DNA from: Endomychus coccineus
Taxonomy: Eukaryota > Arthropoda > Insecta > Coleoptera > Endomychidae
NCBI GenBank assembly: GCA_958510875.1
Contig: OY294068.1
Location: 16,655,282 to 16,719,281 of the forward strand
Direction: 5' to 3'
DNA: 64,000 nt
In this document: piece after piece, positions 47,121-58,165 of the stretch
How the letters are laid out: each line of letters opens with the position of its first letter
How positions within the stretch are numbered: the stretch's first letter is position 1
Notes under the pieces: model-generated
Seen by the model: the letters and a program-made list of their open reading frames with translations, nothing else
The model's database searches: none
What the model was told of the DNA's origin: nothing
Made by a program: the position numbers and the translations under genes

Positions 47121-47877
47121 CTACCTCGGTAGTTCAGTCTCGATTTTCCAGGGCTCAGGACACGACTGCACCTCTATTATACCTCTATTATGGGTGTGTC
47201 GGAATTGGTATTACAATTAATTGTGAATATATTCCATCACACGATGGATCCGGTACGTCTGATAAAATTTATTGACTGAAGTCTGGTCTATTACTTTCAT
47301 TTATTCAAAAAGATTATGCTGAATGAAGCTCAATATGTATCTTTGTGCTAAATGTGAAATTAATTGGAGGAAGAATGGATATCGTGGATCCAAAAAATTT
47401 TTTCTTCACTCGTATATCAACTTGTATTCCAAGTTTGGTATTGCTGACTATGAAAATGCGAATTATAGATGGACAGTTAGACCGAAATAATTCTTTACGG
47501 TATGAACTAATTCATTCTCAATTGCTTCTCATCGTTTTCCTTATGATTGTGGTGCCCTACGTGAGGCACTGTTCGGTCTAAAAAAAAAAATGTCCGTCTC
47601 TATTAACCCCTAACCATCTCAGGGTGATAATTAACCTCAGGGCTCGTAATGTTTCTTGATTAAATAGGACTGCCTTTTTTGAACGTCAACTGCTTTACGA
47701 AAAAATGGGAACGAGTCCTCAATCATAAATTTCCGGCATTACGAGGTGAATGAATGTTGTTAATTATATTAGAAGAAATGAAGACAAGTTTCAACTTAAC
47801 AATTTGGTTTTATCCCTCTAGGTAATTATAGTCAAGAAGAAAATTATCTTGTGTAACAAAGAAACCTAATTCTATGA
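47121..47877. other. stretch without recognised genes
   Basis: The 78-codon frame at 47345-47581 has no recognisable motif. An A10 run follows at 47581. Confidence 0.4.
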
Positions 47878-48212
47878 ATTAACAAATAATAATACTCAAA
47901 AAAATGCTTAGTGAAACAAATTAGAGTTCTATTAATATAATCAATTTGAGTTGGAATTACAGGCTTAAATTGTTTGTAAGAAAAATAAATTTTGAATCAG
48001 AAGTTCGAGTTAAGAAATTTAATGTGTAGTTGAAACAGTAATTTAGGACAGAGATCACAAACAGCTGATCATGACAATTTGGTTATTCCAACTGAAGAAC
48101 GTAGCCATCCTTGAAACTTGGTTGAGCATTTTAGAGTTAAGAGTCTCTACCAAGAATTCCTCTTACTACACGACACGGGAAAAAGGTTCGATCGTTTAAG
48201 CCCTGAAATTAA
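47878..48212 (-). repeat. dispersed repeat D, copy 2
   Basis: Reverse-complement match to 4785-5085, including 'gtttaagccctgaa', 'cacgggaaaaaggttcg' and 'gttattccaactgaag'. Confidence 0.65.
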
Positions 48213-49825
48213 ATTTAAATAAATCAGCAGGAACAATGAAATAATCCCACAACTGATTATGTTATCTACCCAAGATGTGTATTCAAAATTATAAAAAGGG
48301 TCCCAAATGAAAAGATGGATTACAGGACATTTGTTAAGCGGAGAATGATAATTTATTAAGTTACAGTATTGAAATATGATAATTATTCGTTAGTTTATTG
48401 AAACACGAGCTTATGGAACCCAGATAGTGATATCGTCGTTTCTAAATGCCCAAGTTATATTAAAAAATTCACTCCCACAAAGCGTAACTGGGAAATTTGG
48501 CTTTGTTTATGATCACTCAGATCAATAATTCATGAATTGCCGCTACTGTATCGGAATTATTATGACGAATGTTAATTCAAGGTACTACGGGAATCAGAAT
48601 AATCAATATATCATAATAATGTCTATTCACAACTACGTAAATTTTCTAGTTAGCGAATTAATATGAAATAACAAAATTGATTTTCATCGATCTTACCTTG
48701 TCCATAGTAACACTCAAGATGTCGGTCTTTACATTCGCATTCAACATCTCCCCAAATGTCGCGGAACGTATGACCTGCGTTAATCTTCTATTTCTCCGGC
48801 GACCCGCTACCGTATTGACCTACTTAGCGTGGGCTATCAAACTACAGAAGTCGAGGTTGTCCCTTTCTAAGATTAAATATCTCACAACCTTCATCAGAAT
48901 TATGAACGACCATTAAATAAAATATTAACATCCCAAAACGTTACATACACCCTTGTTCACATTTATTATTAAAGTGAACATTTGAATATCAATAGCGCAC
49001 GCGTGGCCCAAACATAGAGTAGAAAGGTACGGCTAGACGCTAGTCACATTTCAAATTTACCAGTAAGCACCGGAGACTATTCATAATGACAGGTATATTT
49101 GATGAATTACTACCTTTTTGTCAAAATCTCAAATATGGAGGCGATTATGCATAATAGCCGGATTAATCGTTACGGTAAACATAAACATACTGGAACGCTT
49201 AGTGTTCAGGTACTCAGTGAACTATATTTCATAGTTTGCGTCATGAAATCTTATATTTCAAGACTAATTATTCTCTCATTCTAGTTTTAATGGACAATCC
49301 GTGACGACGAGAATGAAACATACCTCGCACTGGCTTCTATCATCACATTAGTTTGATTGGATTTTATACAAATAGTACAAGCTCGATAAAATGATAGCCG
49401 CGATTTTATCGAGCTTTCCGGTAGAGGAAAACAGAATGATTACCTTTCATCTTTCCAAAGTTTTTGAAGTCGGCTTTCTAATAAATTCAATTTATCACAC
49501 TATGAAGACTGGAAAGTTTCAAGTTGACCGGAGAATGTGGAAACCTCGAACACTCTTTCCCTTTAGGTTTTCATGAAACATGGTGAAAAGAAAACGACTG
49601 AAATGCAGAAGCTCTCCAGTAACGTAACATATAGAAACTCTTATAATTCTGCGTTTAAGGTGATCCAATGTAGACTTATCTCATATTGACACAGAGCCAG
49701 AAAAGGCTATTCAAGATGTTTATTCAACGAAATACTGTTACGTCTGCGTAATGTGATTTATAAATTTCAGCAATGAGAATCACAAAAATATCCGATTGGT
49801 CTTAATTAACCTCATTCTAAACAAT
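48213..49825. other. stretch without recognised genes
   Basis: Frames at 48677-48916, 49099-49284 and 49391-49576 have no motif I know. A small inverted pair 'gctcgataaaat' and 'attttatcgagc' lies at 49381-49407. Confidence 0.4.
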
Positions 49826-50640
49826 AATAATAATTATATAGGTTTATTCAAGATTCAAAATATATTAAACAAACTACAGGATTACATCTAAGACAGAAAA
49901 AATATATAGAATAAACATGAATTGGCCTCAAAGGTATAGTATCTGCAAATTTAATTCACACGTATGAGTCTCCAACGGAATTGTTTCAGTACAGAAATGT
50001 GTAACTTGTGATGAACTGGCAACTGCGCCAAGCAATTAAAACGGGGGCGGCAAGTCCAGGGCACTTAGACCGCTTGATTGGGTCCATTGTGCGCCTTTTG
50101 ATACAAGAGTCAGTCCGACTGGCCAACTGGCCTAAGGCAGTGCCGAAAGCTAAGATTTTGCATGGACTGATATCTCTTACGGCTTCAAGCGGCATATGTG
50201 TACTGCCGAAGTGTTGTAGCCTAAGAGAAGCCAGTACCAGTGCCAGTGGACATTCTGCCAGGAGGTGAGAGGCAGTTTTGTCCACCTCTCCACATCTACT
50301 ACAAGTTGAGTCTTCAACATTGCCCATTGGGTGTTAGATGTTTACTCAGATGACGGTGTCCTGTGACGAATTCTGTCATCAGTCTTAGGCCTCACCAGCT
50401 CATAGAGAGTAGGGTTTTAGAAAGTTTGGGCGAGAACTCTCTAGTGTGGAGCTTCGCTAGCCTCTTGCCAGGGGCACCACGCCAGGCCGAAAGCCACTGT
50501 CTGTCCAGTAGCTCCTTGAGAAGGCGTGGAGCCCGGTGGTCAATCAAATTTCGGTCGATGAATCGGAATCAGGGGCGCTCTAGGAACCCCGTTTGGCTGA
50601 TTCATCGGACACTTTGAAAAGGGAAGAGAAGGCGAATGAT
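49826..50640 (-). pseudogene. LINE 3' end: RNase H-side region, TGH, CCHC motif and tail
   Basis: Minus strand, descending: LDRQWLSAWRGAPGKRLAKL (about 50450-50515) and HTREFSPKLSKTLLSMSW come first. After a stop comes LMTEFVTGHRHLSKHLTPNG (about 50335-50400), the conserved TGH..L..HL segment. In the next frame (49986-50327) is STCSRCGEVDKTASHLLAEC then PLALVL, the C..C....ETA.H.L..CP motif. The element ends in a tail of 'aataaacctatataattatt' type at about 49826-49855. Many stops upstream of 50335 and a frameshift there make it a pseudogene. Confidence 0.85.
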
Positions 50641-51369
50641 GAAGGATGTTAAAAAAGATGCAGGGACATTCATAAATGATTCCATTTGTTGATATGTTAT
50701 TATAATCTAGAATTCTTGATATTTATTATTGTTTCAAACACTATTATAGTGTTTCAAACGAATCAGTTTTCCCGTGTCCAAGAATTCCTAAATAATAGCA
50801 AAATTGGAATCGTAAAAGTTAGTCAATCTAGAGACTAACTTGTCTTGATATCAGCAAGGTTACGAAAACTGGACGGCTTTTTTCAATCGAATTCTAGAGA
50901 CTCACATGATGGTTAGAATTGAGAAACTGGGTTTCACTTTCGCAATACATCAAGTTAATAATACCTATTCTGTCCTTCCAATAGCTGGGTTCACTATAGC
51001 TAGTAAGAGAATTATCAGAATTAGGATAAATTTGAAAATAACTCTTATCTAATAACTTACATGAAGGATTCATGTGAGTATTTACTTCTAGTTGTATATT
51101 GAAGAAGGAGAAATTGCATACGGAATTACTATCAACCATTAGTCTGTGATGAATTCCACCATTCAATAATTCATCCTAAATAGGAATCTGTTCATTATAT
51201 CGATTCATGTTCAATAGTAATAGTAATTATCCATGATGATGCACGAATTAGTGTCTTTAGGTTGAAAAAAAATATATGGTAGAAGCTATTACTCAATGGT
51301 TATACGTCATTATGATATTCAAAACATAAGTGTCATCAAAATCCAGAAGATTTCAAGCAAATGAAAGAA
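50641..51369. other. stretch without recognised genes
   Basis: Nothing recognised. The 90-codon minus frame at 50894-51166 has no motif I know. Confidence 0.4.
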
Positions 51370-51815
51370 AAAGTATTTAAGACTCGCATATGATATCACG
51401 ATACCAACATGGCTTTGTCCAAAAAAAAATCTACGGTTACAAATCTTACTGAGTTGAACACGTATATTGCTGATGTTCTCGACAACCAAGGACAGGTTGA
51501 TGTATTATACACAGTTTGTTTGAAGGCCTTTGATGAACTTGATCACACTATTCTTCTAGACAAGCTCGAATCTATTGGGTTTAGTACCGCCTTAGTAGCG
51601 TTTTTTGCTCATACCTTATCAATAGATCGCAGCTTGTGCAGTATTACGGTCAGATATCGAAATCATTTATTGCCAAATCGGGTGTGCCTCAAGGCCCAAA
51701 CACTGGTCCTCCACTGTTCCTTTCATTTATTAATGATTTGGCTGGAACCATAATGGTTTTGAAATTATTCTTTGACATGGAAAATTTTTGAAAATAAAGA
51801 CCATAGATGACTGCT
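51370..51815 (+). pseudogene. LINE RT fragment running into an assembly gap
   Basis: QHGF (51399), then a KKKSTVTNLTELNTYIADVL segment (the GRST..NL block with Gly-Arg lost), then YTVCLKAFDELDHTILLDKL (motif A with Asp changed to Val and SKAFD to LKAFD), and SIGFSTALVAFF. After a shift come SGVPQGPNTGPPLFLSFIND and LAGTI (about 51675-51755). The YADD motif is not present before the N run at 51816. Confidence 0.85.
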
Positions 51816-52015
51816 NNNNNNNNNNNNNNNNNNNNNNNNNNNNNNNNNNNNNNNNNNNNNNNNNNNNNNNNNNNNNNNNNNNNNNNNNNNNNNNNNNNNN
51901 NNNNNNNNNNNNNNNNNNNNNNNNNNNNNNNNNNNNNNNNNNNNNNNNNNNNNNNNNNNNNNNNNNNNNNNNNNNNNNNNNNNNNNNNNNNNNNNNNNNN
52001 NNNNNNNNNNNNNNN
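51816..52015. other. assembly gap of 200 Ns
   Basis: Exactly 200 N, a conventional placeholder length, so the true distance is unknown. The four open frames drawn across it are artefacts. Confidence 0.99.
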
Positions 52016-52155
52016 TCATTGTATCTTGCCGCACCACTTTCTCGGGCCATCGGAAAAATTCCGCAGTCGCAGGATTCGAACCCGTGACCAGCAGCCACAG
52101 CGATTAGAAGATCGATTCTTCTACCACTGAGCTACCTGACTCCTGAGCTACCTGA
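52016..52155 (-). mobile_element. tRNA-derived SINE head, body lost in the gap
   Basis: On the minus strand the region reads an A box (tagctcagtggtagaag), then 'cttctaatcg', then a B box (gggttcgaatcc) and 'gcggaatttttccgatggcc'. The A box and B box show a tRNA ancestor. A second copy of the part after the B box lies at 58125-58165 followed by a different 3' body and poly(A), so this is a SINE rather than a functional tRNA gene. The A-to-B distance (about 52 bases) is long for a normal class I tRNA. A short duplicate 'gagctacctgac' lies at 52130-52158. Confidence 0.75.
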
Positions 52156-52497
52156 CCCCTGCAGCTACTTATTAGGTAAATTAAATTTTGTTGTACCTAG
52201 ATTATTTTCTCGCTGTCCAATGTTAGGTCCAATACAAATGTATTATCTACATGTTCGATATTTGTCATGACAACAAACTTTAATGTTATTTGTTCACAAT
52301 TTGTATATTTCAATGAAATTCAAAGTCCTATTAGTGTGGTCAGGCAAGGTTACTGCTCCTAATCTAACAATTTAGTCAGTTTATTTTCATTATTTCTATT
52401 GGATATCATTATTTGTTTGTTATTCTTCATTTTATGTTGCTCTGTATTGCTTGTTCTATGATTGGGCATATTTAATAAATAAATAAATTAATAAATT
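52156..52497 (+). repeat. probable LINE 3' UTR with AAAT tail
   Basis: The segment ends 'tttaataaataaataaatta', a tail typical of LINEs with short tandem-repeat ends. It may be the 3' end of the RT fragment at 51370-51815, with the SINE inserted between. The gap prevents proof. Confidence 0.5.
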
Positions 52498-54315
52498 TCA
52501 AATGTCAAATTTTTTATCACTCTTAATATAATTTTATAGAACTTTTTCATGTTGTTATTAGAAGTGATCTAAAACAAGTAATTGTTCTTTCATTTAATAT
52601 TCAGGTTCAAGAGAATATCCCTGCTAAAAATCAATGGTTGATCGTTATATCTCTAAAACAATAACAATTATTATTAATATGTCAGGATCACATTATGTAT
52701 ATCCAAATTGATCAGATTCATGATGATAAATCTTTGTGTATGTCAAGATCATCTAAAAATGTTGGAACCATTCATGTTACATCTATTCGCTTTCGAAACA
52801 GGTCGAAGATCTAGAAGTTCCATGTAGCTGGAGAAAAACACCAAAACTAACATTTTCGTTGCTACTTATCAACATCAATAAGCTGAATACATTAATTTTC
52901 CTTTCTTTCAAAACAGAAACTCTTGTGTCCGATTCAATTACTTATTTTGAGTATGAAATATTAATCTGAACCTACCTTGAAAAAATCCAACCAAAAACGA
53001 CAGAAGCAGAACTTCTCGAATGTGCCCCATATTTCTTACAGGGTCTCCGGGACGTAACCGCTAAGACAGTAAATCAGAATGTGTATGTCGGAAGAACTTG
53101 AACATGGGGGTTTTGAATTATACTCCATTTTCATCAACAATATGACATTGATATAGTAATATTGATTAAACATTCACTAGAACTCTTCTATTAAAATGTA
53201 TCAACGTACAATTTTGACACGCAATAACGTTACGTTGAACTAACACTGCAATATCAGAAATCACAGAAGAAGATTTATAGCGTTCGAACTAATTCAATTT
53301 AGCTATACACTATTATTATCATCATTAGATACACTTATTATTAATCTAATTATTAATAGACCTAGTGATTATTTTTCTACTCGACCACACTGTTAACGAC
53401 TAGCTTAAAGAAAAAAATTTTTGATTTTCGGCTTGTTGTTCGGTGCGGTTATTCTTGTTCGTAATTAGGGAGAAATTTATCCGGCGGAGTGCGAGGTTGT
53501 AAATATCGCAACGTATACATAACGCGAAGTGTACGACGAAGCGTTCGCGAGACAAGTGGCGTCTCGATGCCTGGTAGCTCTGCAACCCTCAGCGCGTGCG
53601 TCTTTCCCCTAATTCTATTATGATTACACTTATTGTTGATAAGTTTGATTTAATATTGATAGATTGTGTTAATCATTATCTCCAACACCGAACTCGGTCC
53701 ATTATTCTTACAAATCCTCTGGATTTCTATCTATAATTCCGATATAATTCAGGAGTTTAGGCTTTGTTTTCTATTGATAAAATCTTTCCAAAATTTTCAT
53801 TCATGTCTTCTTCAATAGTTGGAGAATAGCAAACTGTTAATAATATGTTGTTAGTCTAGGCCAGAGGTCCTAAAACATCTTTCTCTCGTAGACCATGGAC
53901 TGATTTTTTTTCGGTTTTGCGTAGCCCTCTTCTTCCCTCATATTAATTTTTTTCTACAGCTGTGAATTAAACTTGAAATTTGTTCATCTCTTTCGATACA
54001 TGATCCTATCCTTCTATTCACCATGGAAAATACCTATTTATACCACTAGTTGCAAAATACGTGTTTTTGTACTAGCAATCGCTACGCTCGTGGTCCAACA
54101 CATCGTCTGCAAAAAACACGCCGTTTTGAACAGTGTTATACAAAAATTTTCGAAATAAAAATAAAATTTTATCACTTTTCGTTTTCATTCAGATAGTATC
54201 AAAGCCATTTTCCTTTGCTTCTATGAAGATAAGAAAGCAAAAATTGTTAAATAAGAGTAACCATTGAAAAACGCTGATGTCAAAATATCTCTAATTTTTT
54301 GTTTGGAAATGAGGA
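52498..54315. other. stretch without recognised genes
   Basis: Frames at 53400-53585 and 53973-54158 have no motif I know. Otherwise AT-rich. Confidence 0.4.
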
Positions 54316-54420
54316 AATCTGAAGAGACTTTCGGACGATGAAGAAGTTGCAAAAGCTGTAGTAGCTAATTTGCTGCCAAGTAAATGTGTTTATGTTACTG
54401 AGTCCGTTTTGGTTCCAGTG
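54316..54420 (+). pseudogene. N-terminal scrap of a Crypton-like tyrosine recombinase
   Basis: The frame 'RLSDDEEVAKAVVANLLPSK' then 'CVYVTESVLV' resembles the N-terminus of the copies at 54917 (RDQARDVEFNLLPEKSRTVY) and 57655 (LVEAVNTASLVLLPKKSREK) around the NLLP.K motif. It ends abruptly at the palindrome starting 54417. Confidence 0.45.
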
Positions 54421-54443
54421 CTAAAATAACTCATTTTAGCACT
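54417..54443. repeat. palindrome upstream of the recombinase
   Basis: Perfect 11-bp arms agtgctaaaat and attttagcact around a 5-base centre. It may be part of an element end. Confidence 0.8.
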
Positions 54444-54648
54444 CAGGGTTAAAATGAGTCTTTCATTTTTACAACAACAATCAGAGTGTTAACAAAAAAG
54501 TCCTCTTTTCATTGCAACAAACCGTTTCTATAGTAGCGACAGAGCAAGTTAGATTCAACGCTGTGGAATTGTATAGAGAATATTTATTTATAACATAGCT
54601 TAGCCAATTAATGGGAAATTACAGTTGTACAATAGTTATTTGTTTTAC

Positions 54649-54701
54649 TAGGCATAAAAGCACAAGATTTAATGCCAAGGCATTAAATCTGCTTTTCTGC
54701 C
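54649..54701. repeat. nested palindrome upstream of the recombinase
   Basis: Core gatttaatgcc, AA, ggcattaaatc (54666-54689) is a perfect 11-bp inverted repeat. Outer 'ggcataaaagca' and 'tgcttttctgcc' extend it imperfectly. Its 'ttaatgcc' and 'ggcattaa' units recur around the palindromes at 56185-56285. Candidate recombinase site or element end, by analogy only. Confidence 0.75.
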
Positions 54702-54916
54702 GTGTGAAACATATAATTTTTTCTTCAAATTTGTTCCAATTCCACGCAAAATCGACTTTTTCATATTTAAATTGCGTTTCATTATCAATATCCAAATAAC
54801 TAAATTATTTTATTAAAGGTAACTGGGCCCTACGTTACTATGTTTACCGCTGATGACGTTTGTTGAATATGTTTGTTTACTGTTTACTTTGTCATTGTCA
54901 ATTTTGAAAAGTTGTC

Positions 54917-56035
54917 ATGTTAGAAATGAATTTACTGCAAAGTGAGGATGAATTGATGCAATTAACACCACCTGAGATAAGAGACCAGGCGCGAGATGTG
55001 GAATTTAACCTTTTACCGGAAAAATCAAGAACTGTATATGAACTCACATACAGCAGATTCATGGAATATAGACAGAAGAAAAATATAGGATCTTTCTCTG
55101 AAAATGTGCTGATTGTCTATTTTTCCGATCTTTCAAAGAAAATGAAGCCTTCAACGTTATGATCTACCTATTCGATGTTGAAAGCTACCCTGAACATGAA
55201 AAATAACATTGATTTGGCAAAATACCAGAAGTTACGGGCTTTTTTGAAACGCCAGTCAGACGGTTTCCATGCAAAAAAATCCCGAGTTTTTCAAAGAGAA
55301 GAAATCGAGAAATTTTTATCAGATGCCCCAGATGAACTGTATTTGTGTACGAAGGTAGGAATATATTGAAAATGATCTATTATGGATTAAAGAACTAATT
55401 TTCAATTTATATTTTAGGTTGTAATTATTGTTGCAGTCGCTGGGGCTTGTAGATGTGATGAGCTTTTGCAAATGAAAATAGATGATATAAATGATATGGG
55501 CGACAAATTGCTAATTATGCTACCAGATACTAAGACCAAAAGATCGAGATCTTTTGTAGTAACGGAATATTTAAGCGTTTACAGAAAATATGCAGCCTCC
55601 AGACCCTCGAATTTAAATAATCGGCGTGTCTTCTATAAATATGTGAACGGTAAAGCACATCATCAATTCATTGGCATTCACAAATTCGGTAAAATGCCAG
55701 AAGAAATTGCTACTTTTCTGGGACTATCCCATGCGAAAGAGTATACCGGGCACTGCTTTCGCAGAACTTCGGCCACGTTGCTGGTGCATTCTGGTGGGGA
55801 CATAACAATGTTGAAGCAACATGGAGGATGGAAGTCTTCCGCTGTCGCGGAGGGCTATATTGAGGACTCGCTAGCCAATAAGTCGAACATCGGCAATAAA
55901 ATATTTTCTGGCGTTTCCGGAGTATCAAGTGTGGATACTAAAGTTGTTAATTTTACTGGAAAGGAGGGAAGTGGACAGAGTTCAATTGTATTAAATAATT
56001 GTTCACAATTGACCATAAATATATCTAATAAATAA
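54917..56035 (+). pseudogene. Crypton-like tyrosine recombinase, intron-containing, one premature stop
   Basis: Exon 1 is 54917-55354, intron 55355-55417 (63 bp, GT...AG, phase 0) and exon 2 55418-56035, giving about 351 codons. The N-terminal part (SRTVYELTYSRFMEYRQ, then SFSENVLIVYFSDL) resembles the SAM-like core-binding domain of tyrosine recombinases. The catalytic part has Arg158 in GACRCDELL, a Lys-rich hairpin, His258 and Arg261 in TGHCFRRTSATLL, Trp284 in HGGWKSS and the nucleophile Tyr293 in EGYIED. This spacing (W/H, nine residues, Y) fits an active-site set. The family resembles recombinases abundant in arthropod genomes, close in type to Cryptons. No zinc finger or GCR1-like domain was seen at the C-terminus. 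The single lesion is TGA at 55160-55162, where copy 2 has Trp. The intron makes prokaryotic origin unlikely. Confidence 0.85.
55355..55417 (+). other. predicted phase-0 intron in the recombinase
   Basis: GTAGGAATATATTG at the donor and TTTATATTTTAG at the acceptor join codons for Lys and Val (LCTK|VVIIVAV). The minus copy has a 48-bp intron at the same place (57191-57238). Confidence 0.8.
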
Positions 56036-56689
56036 AAATTTCGTGTTGTAGTTTGTAGTTTTAATGCAATAAAACCAGTTTATTATCATCAGCATCATTT
56101 TGAGTTTTCTTAATGTCATTGTCAATTTTAATAACCAGTTTGATTTAAATTATTACTTGGAAGGTTGCCTAGCAACGAACTTTTTCTGCCTAGGCAGTAA
56201 AAGTGGACTTTTTCTGCCTAGGCATTAAAAGTACAACTTCTAAGCCTGCCAAGTGTCATTAAAAGGCCGCTTTTAATGTCATTTGGAGAAAAAAAATGTT
56301 GTTTGTATTTTGTTTGTGGATTTCGTGTTTTAATGACACATTCGAGTAAATTTTTGGACCTGCTGTTTCGGCAGTCTCATATGCTATTGAAAAACATTCA
56401 TTTCACCCACTCAATACAAAAATAACTATTCACAAATTCATCAAGGACAAATGTCTTTTTGATTTCTCACCAAAAACGGAAAATGGAACCCAATTCATTA
56501 ACCAAATTACAGCTATTACTTTCGAATGATTCAATGAAATTCAAAATTTTCAATTATCATATTTCAGTGATCAATAAATTCCTAATCTAGATAATTAAGA
56601 AGGGATGGAAATGTAACAGCGAAATAACAATTTTGACATTCCAGACAAAATTTCTTAAAGAAAAAGTCTAGATTTCCTATTCACTTCTT
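56036..56689. other. region between the convergent recombinase copies
   Basis: The last 50 bases before 56100 include an 'aataaaacc' polyadenylation-like signal. Palindromes (separate entry) occupy 56185-56285. The rest is AT-rich with no gene. Confidence 0.45.
56185..56285. repeat. palindromes downstream of the recombinase
   Basis: Two copies of 'tttttctgcctaggca' (with the perfect 12-mer ctgcctaggcag in the first) and 'cattaaaaggccgcttttaatg' (8-bp arms) occur within 100 bp. The 'ggcattaa' and 'ctgcctaggca' units echo the upstream palindrome at 54649-54701, consistent with the two ends of one mobile unit. Confidence 0.7.
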
Positions 56690-57655
56690 TACTGTAAGGA
56701 AATAATATTTCCACCTCAACCTTATTGTTAAGTGATTCTCGATATATCCTTCAGCAACATTTGACGACTTCCATCCGCCATGCCTCTTTAAACTGAATAT
56801 GTCGGCACCAGAGTCAACCAATATTGTTTGCAGAAGAATGACGAAAGCAGTGAGACCAGTATATTCTGTCGGATTCATCAAGTTTAAATAAGTAGCAACT
56901 ATCTTAGGCTTTTTTCTAAATTGATGAATTCCTATCACTTATCTACTACCCTTTCCGCTTTGATATTCAAAGAAAAATCTGTCACTGTTCATATTTTCTG
57001 GCCTTAACGAAACATACTTTCGATAAACATTCAAGTACATCTGATCAATTACAAATGATCTTGGTTTGTTGGTATTCGAATCAGGTACCCTAATTAAAAG
57101 CTTAGATTCTAGGTTTTCTACATCGTGTATAGTCATTCGAAATAACTCATCCATTCTACATGCCCCAGAAATACCAAATATTAAGGCCACCTAAAAAAAA
57201 TGTGTAATCTAAATAGAAATTAAAACCTCGTAAATTACCTTAATCATTAAATTTTCTTTATCTGGAGCTTCCTGGATAAATTTTTCGATTTCTTCCTCCG
57301 TTAAAATCTCAGATTTCTTTGCCCTATAACCTTGACCTTGCCGTTTCAATGAAGAACAAATTTTTGAATATGTAGATATATCTACATTGTGTTTAAGTGC
57401 AAGGGTTGACTTCAACATTGAATAATTGGCCCATAATGTTGAAGATTTCATCCTTAAGCAAAGGTCTAGGAAGTATGTCATTGCAACATTTTCTGAGAAA
57501 GAACTCGTGTTTTCACTCTTGCGATTGTCCATAAAACGTTTATATGCATATTCGTACTTTTCTCTTGATTTCTTTGGCAATAATACTAATGAAGCAGTAT
57601 TCACTGCCTCAACCAGCTTTGTCCCAGAAATGGAAAATTCATCATCACTTATCAT
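56690..57655 (-). pseudogene. second Crypton-like tyrosine recombinase, frameshifted
   Basis: Minus strand: exon 1 57655-57239 from MISDDEFSISGTKL, a 48-bp GT...AG intron (57238-57191) at the same phase-0 position as copy 1, then exon 2 from VALIFGISGACRMDELF, which keeps the box I Arg. A stop follows near 56950 (KGSR*). The next frame gives IGIHQFRKKPKIVATYLNL, then EYTG with a one-base shift so that the HCFR block reads out of frame (SHCFRHSSA is in another frame), and finally SLKRHGGWKSSNVAEGYIEN with the catalytic Tyr. The copy is inactive. Exon 1 reads SSTLWANYSMLK where copy 1 has a stop, giving the ancestral codon. Confidence 0.85.
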
Positions 57656-57916
57656 TTTACTTTCGAGAACACCAGCAATTAAATTTATATACGTCAAGTT
57701 TTACAATCCTGTGTTGCTGAGTTTCGGTTTGCGCCTCGACTCAGTAATCATCACAGTCATCCAGGAATGTCAGGCTTTACCTACTCGGTAAACAATGTAT
57801 TATTATTTGATTCAGATTTATCTCCAGCTGAGGGTAATTCCTTGTTTTGCATTATCAACCCCAAATAGTATTCAAGCAGGTAAATGTTGTTTTCTGATTC
57901 AGTTTACTCTGATGAC

Positions 57917-58165
57917 GTTTTTTTTTATTGTGCGGTGGTTCAAACCCCCTTTGTGGACCCCTTATGGGCCTATAACATCCCACAAGGTAGTGTGGGAGTC
58001 CCTGAGTTCGATTTTAATGACCTCAGATATATACACTAACCACTCCACCTCGTCTGGTAGGCTCAATTCTGAGACTTATGCAGTCCCGATGACACTTAGG
58101 CCTTACGACCCATTGTGTCATGCCTCACCACTTTCTCGGGCCATCAGAAGAATTCCGCCGGCGCT
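57917..58165 (-). mobile_element. SINE copy with poly(A) tail
   Basis: On the minus strand the segment starts with 'gcggaattcttctgatggcccgag' (cited in part), which matches the end of the 52016-52155 SINE head, and continues through about 200 bp to 'aataaaaaaaaacg' at 57917-57930. The tRNA-like head is degraded upstream of the B-box region. The A-rich tail marks the 3' end. Confidence 0.7.

Noticed and set aside
51730..52130. Open frames running across the N block
   Set aside because: They exist only because N was read as open. The sequence is unknown.
52035..52145. Functional tRNA gene on the minus strand
   Set aside because: A and B boxes are clear, but the cloverleaf stems fit poorly, the A-to-B spacing is long, and the sequence continues into a body shared with 57917-58165. 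A SINE is the better reading.
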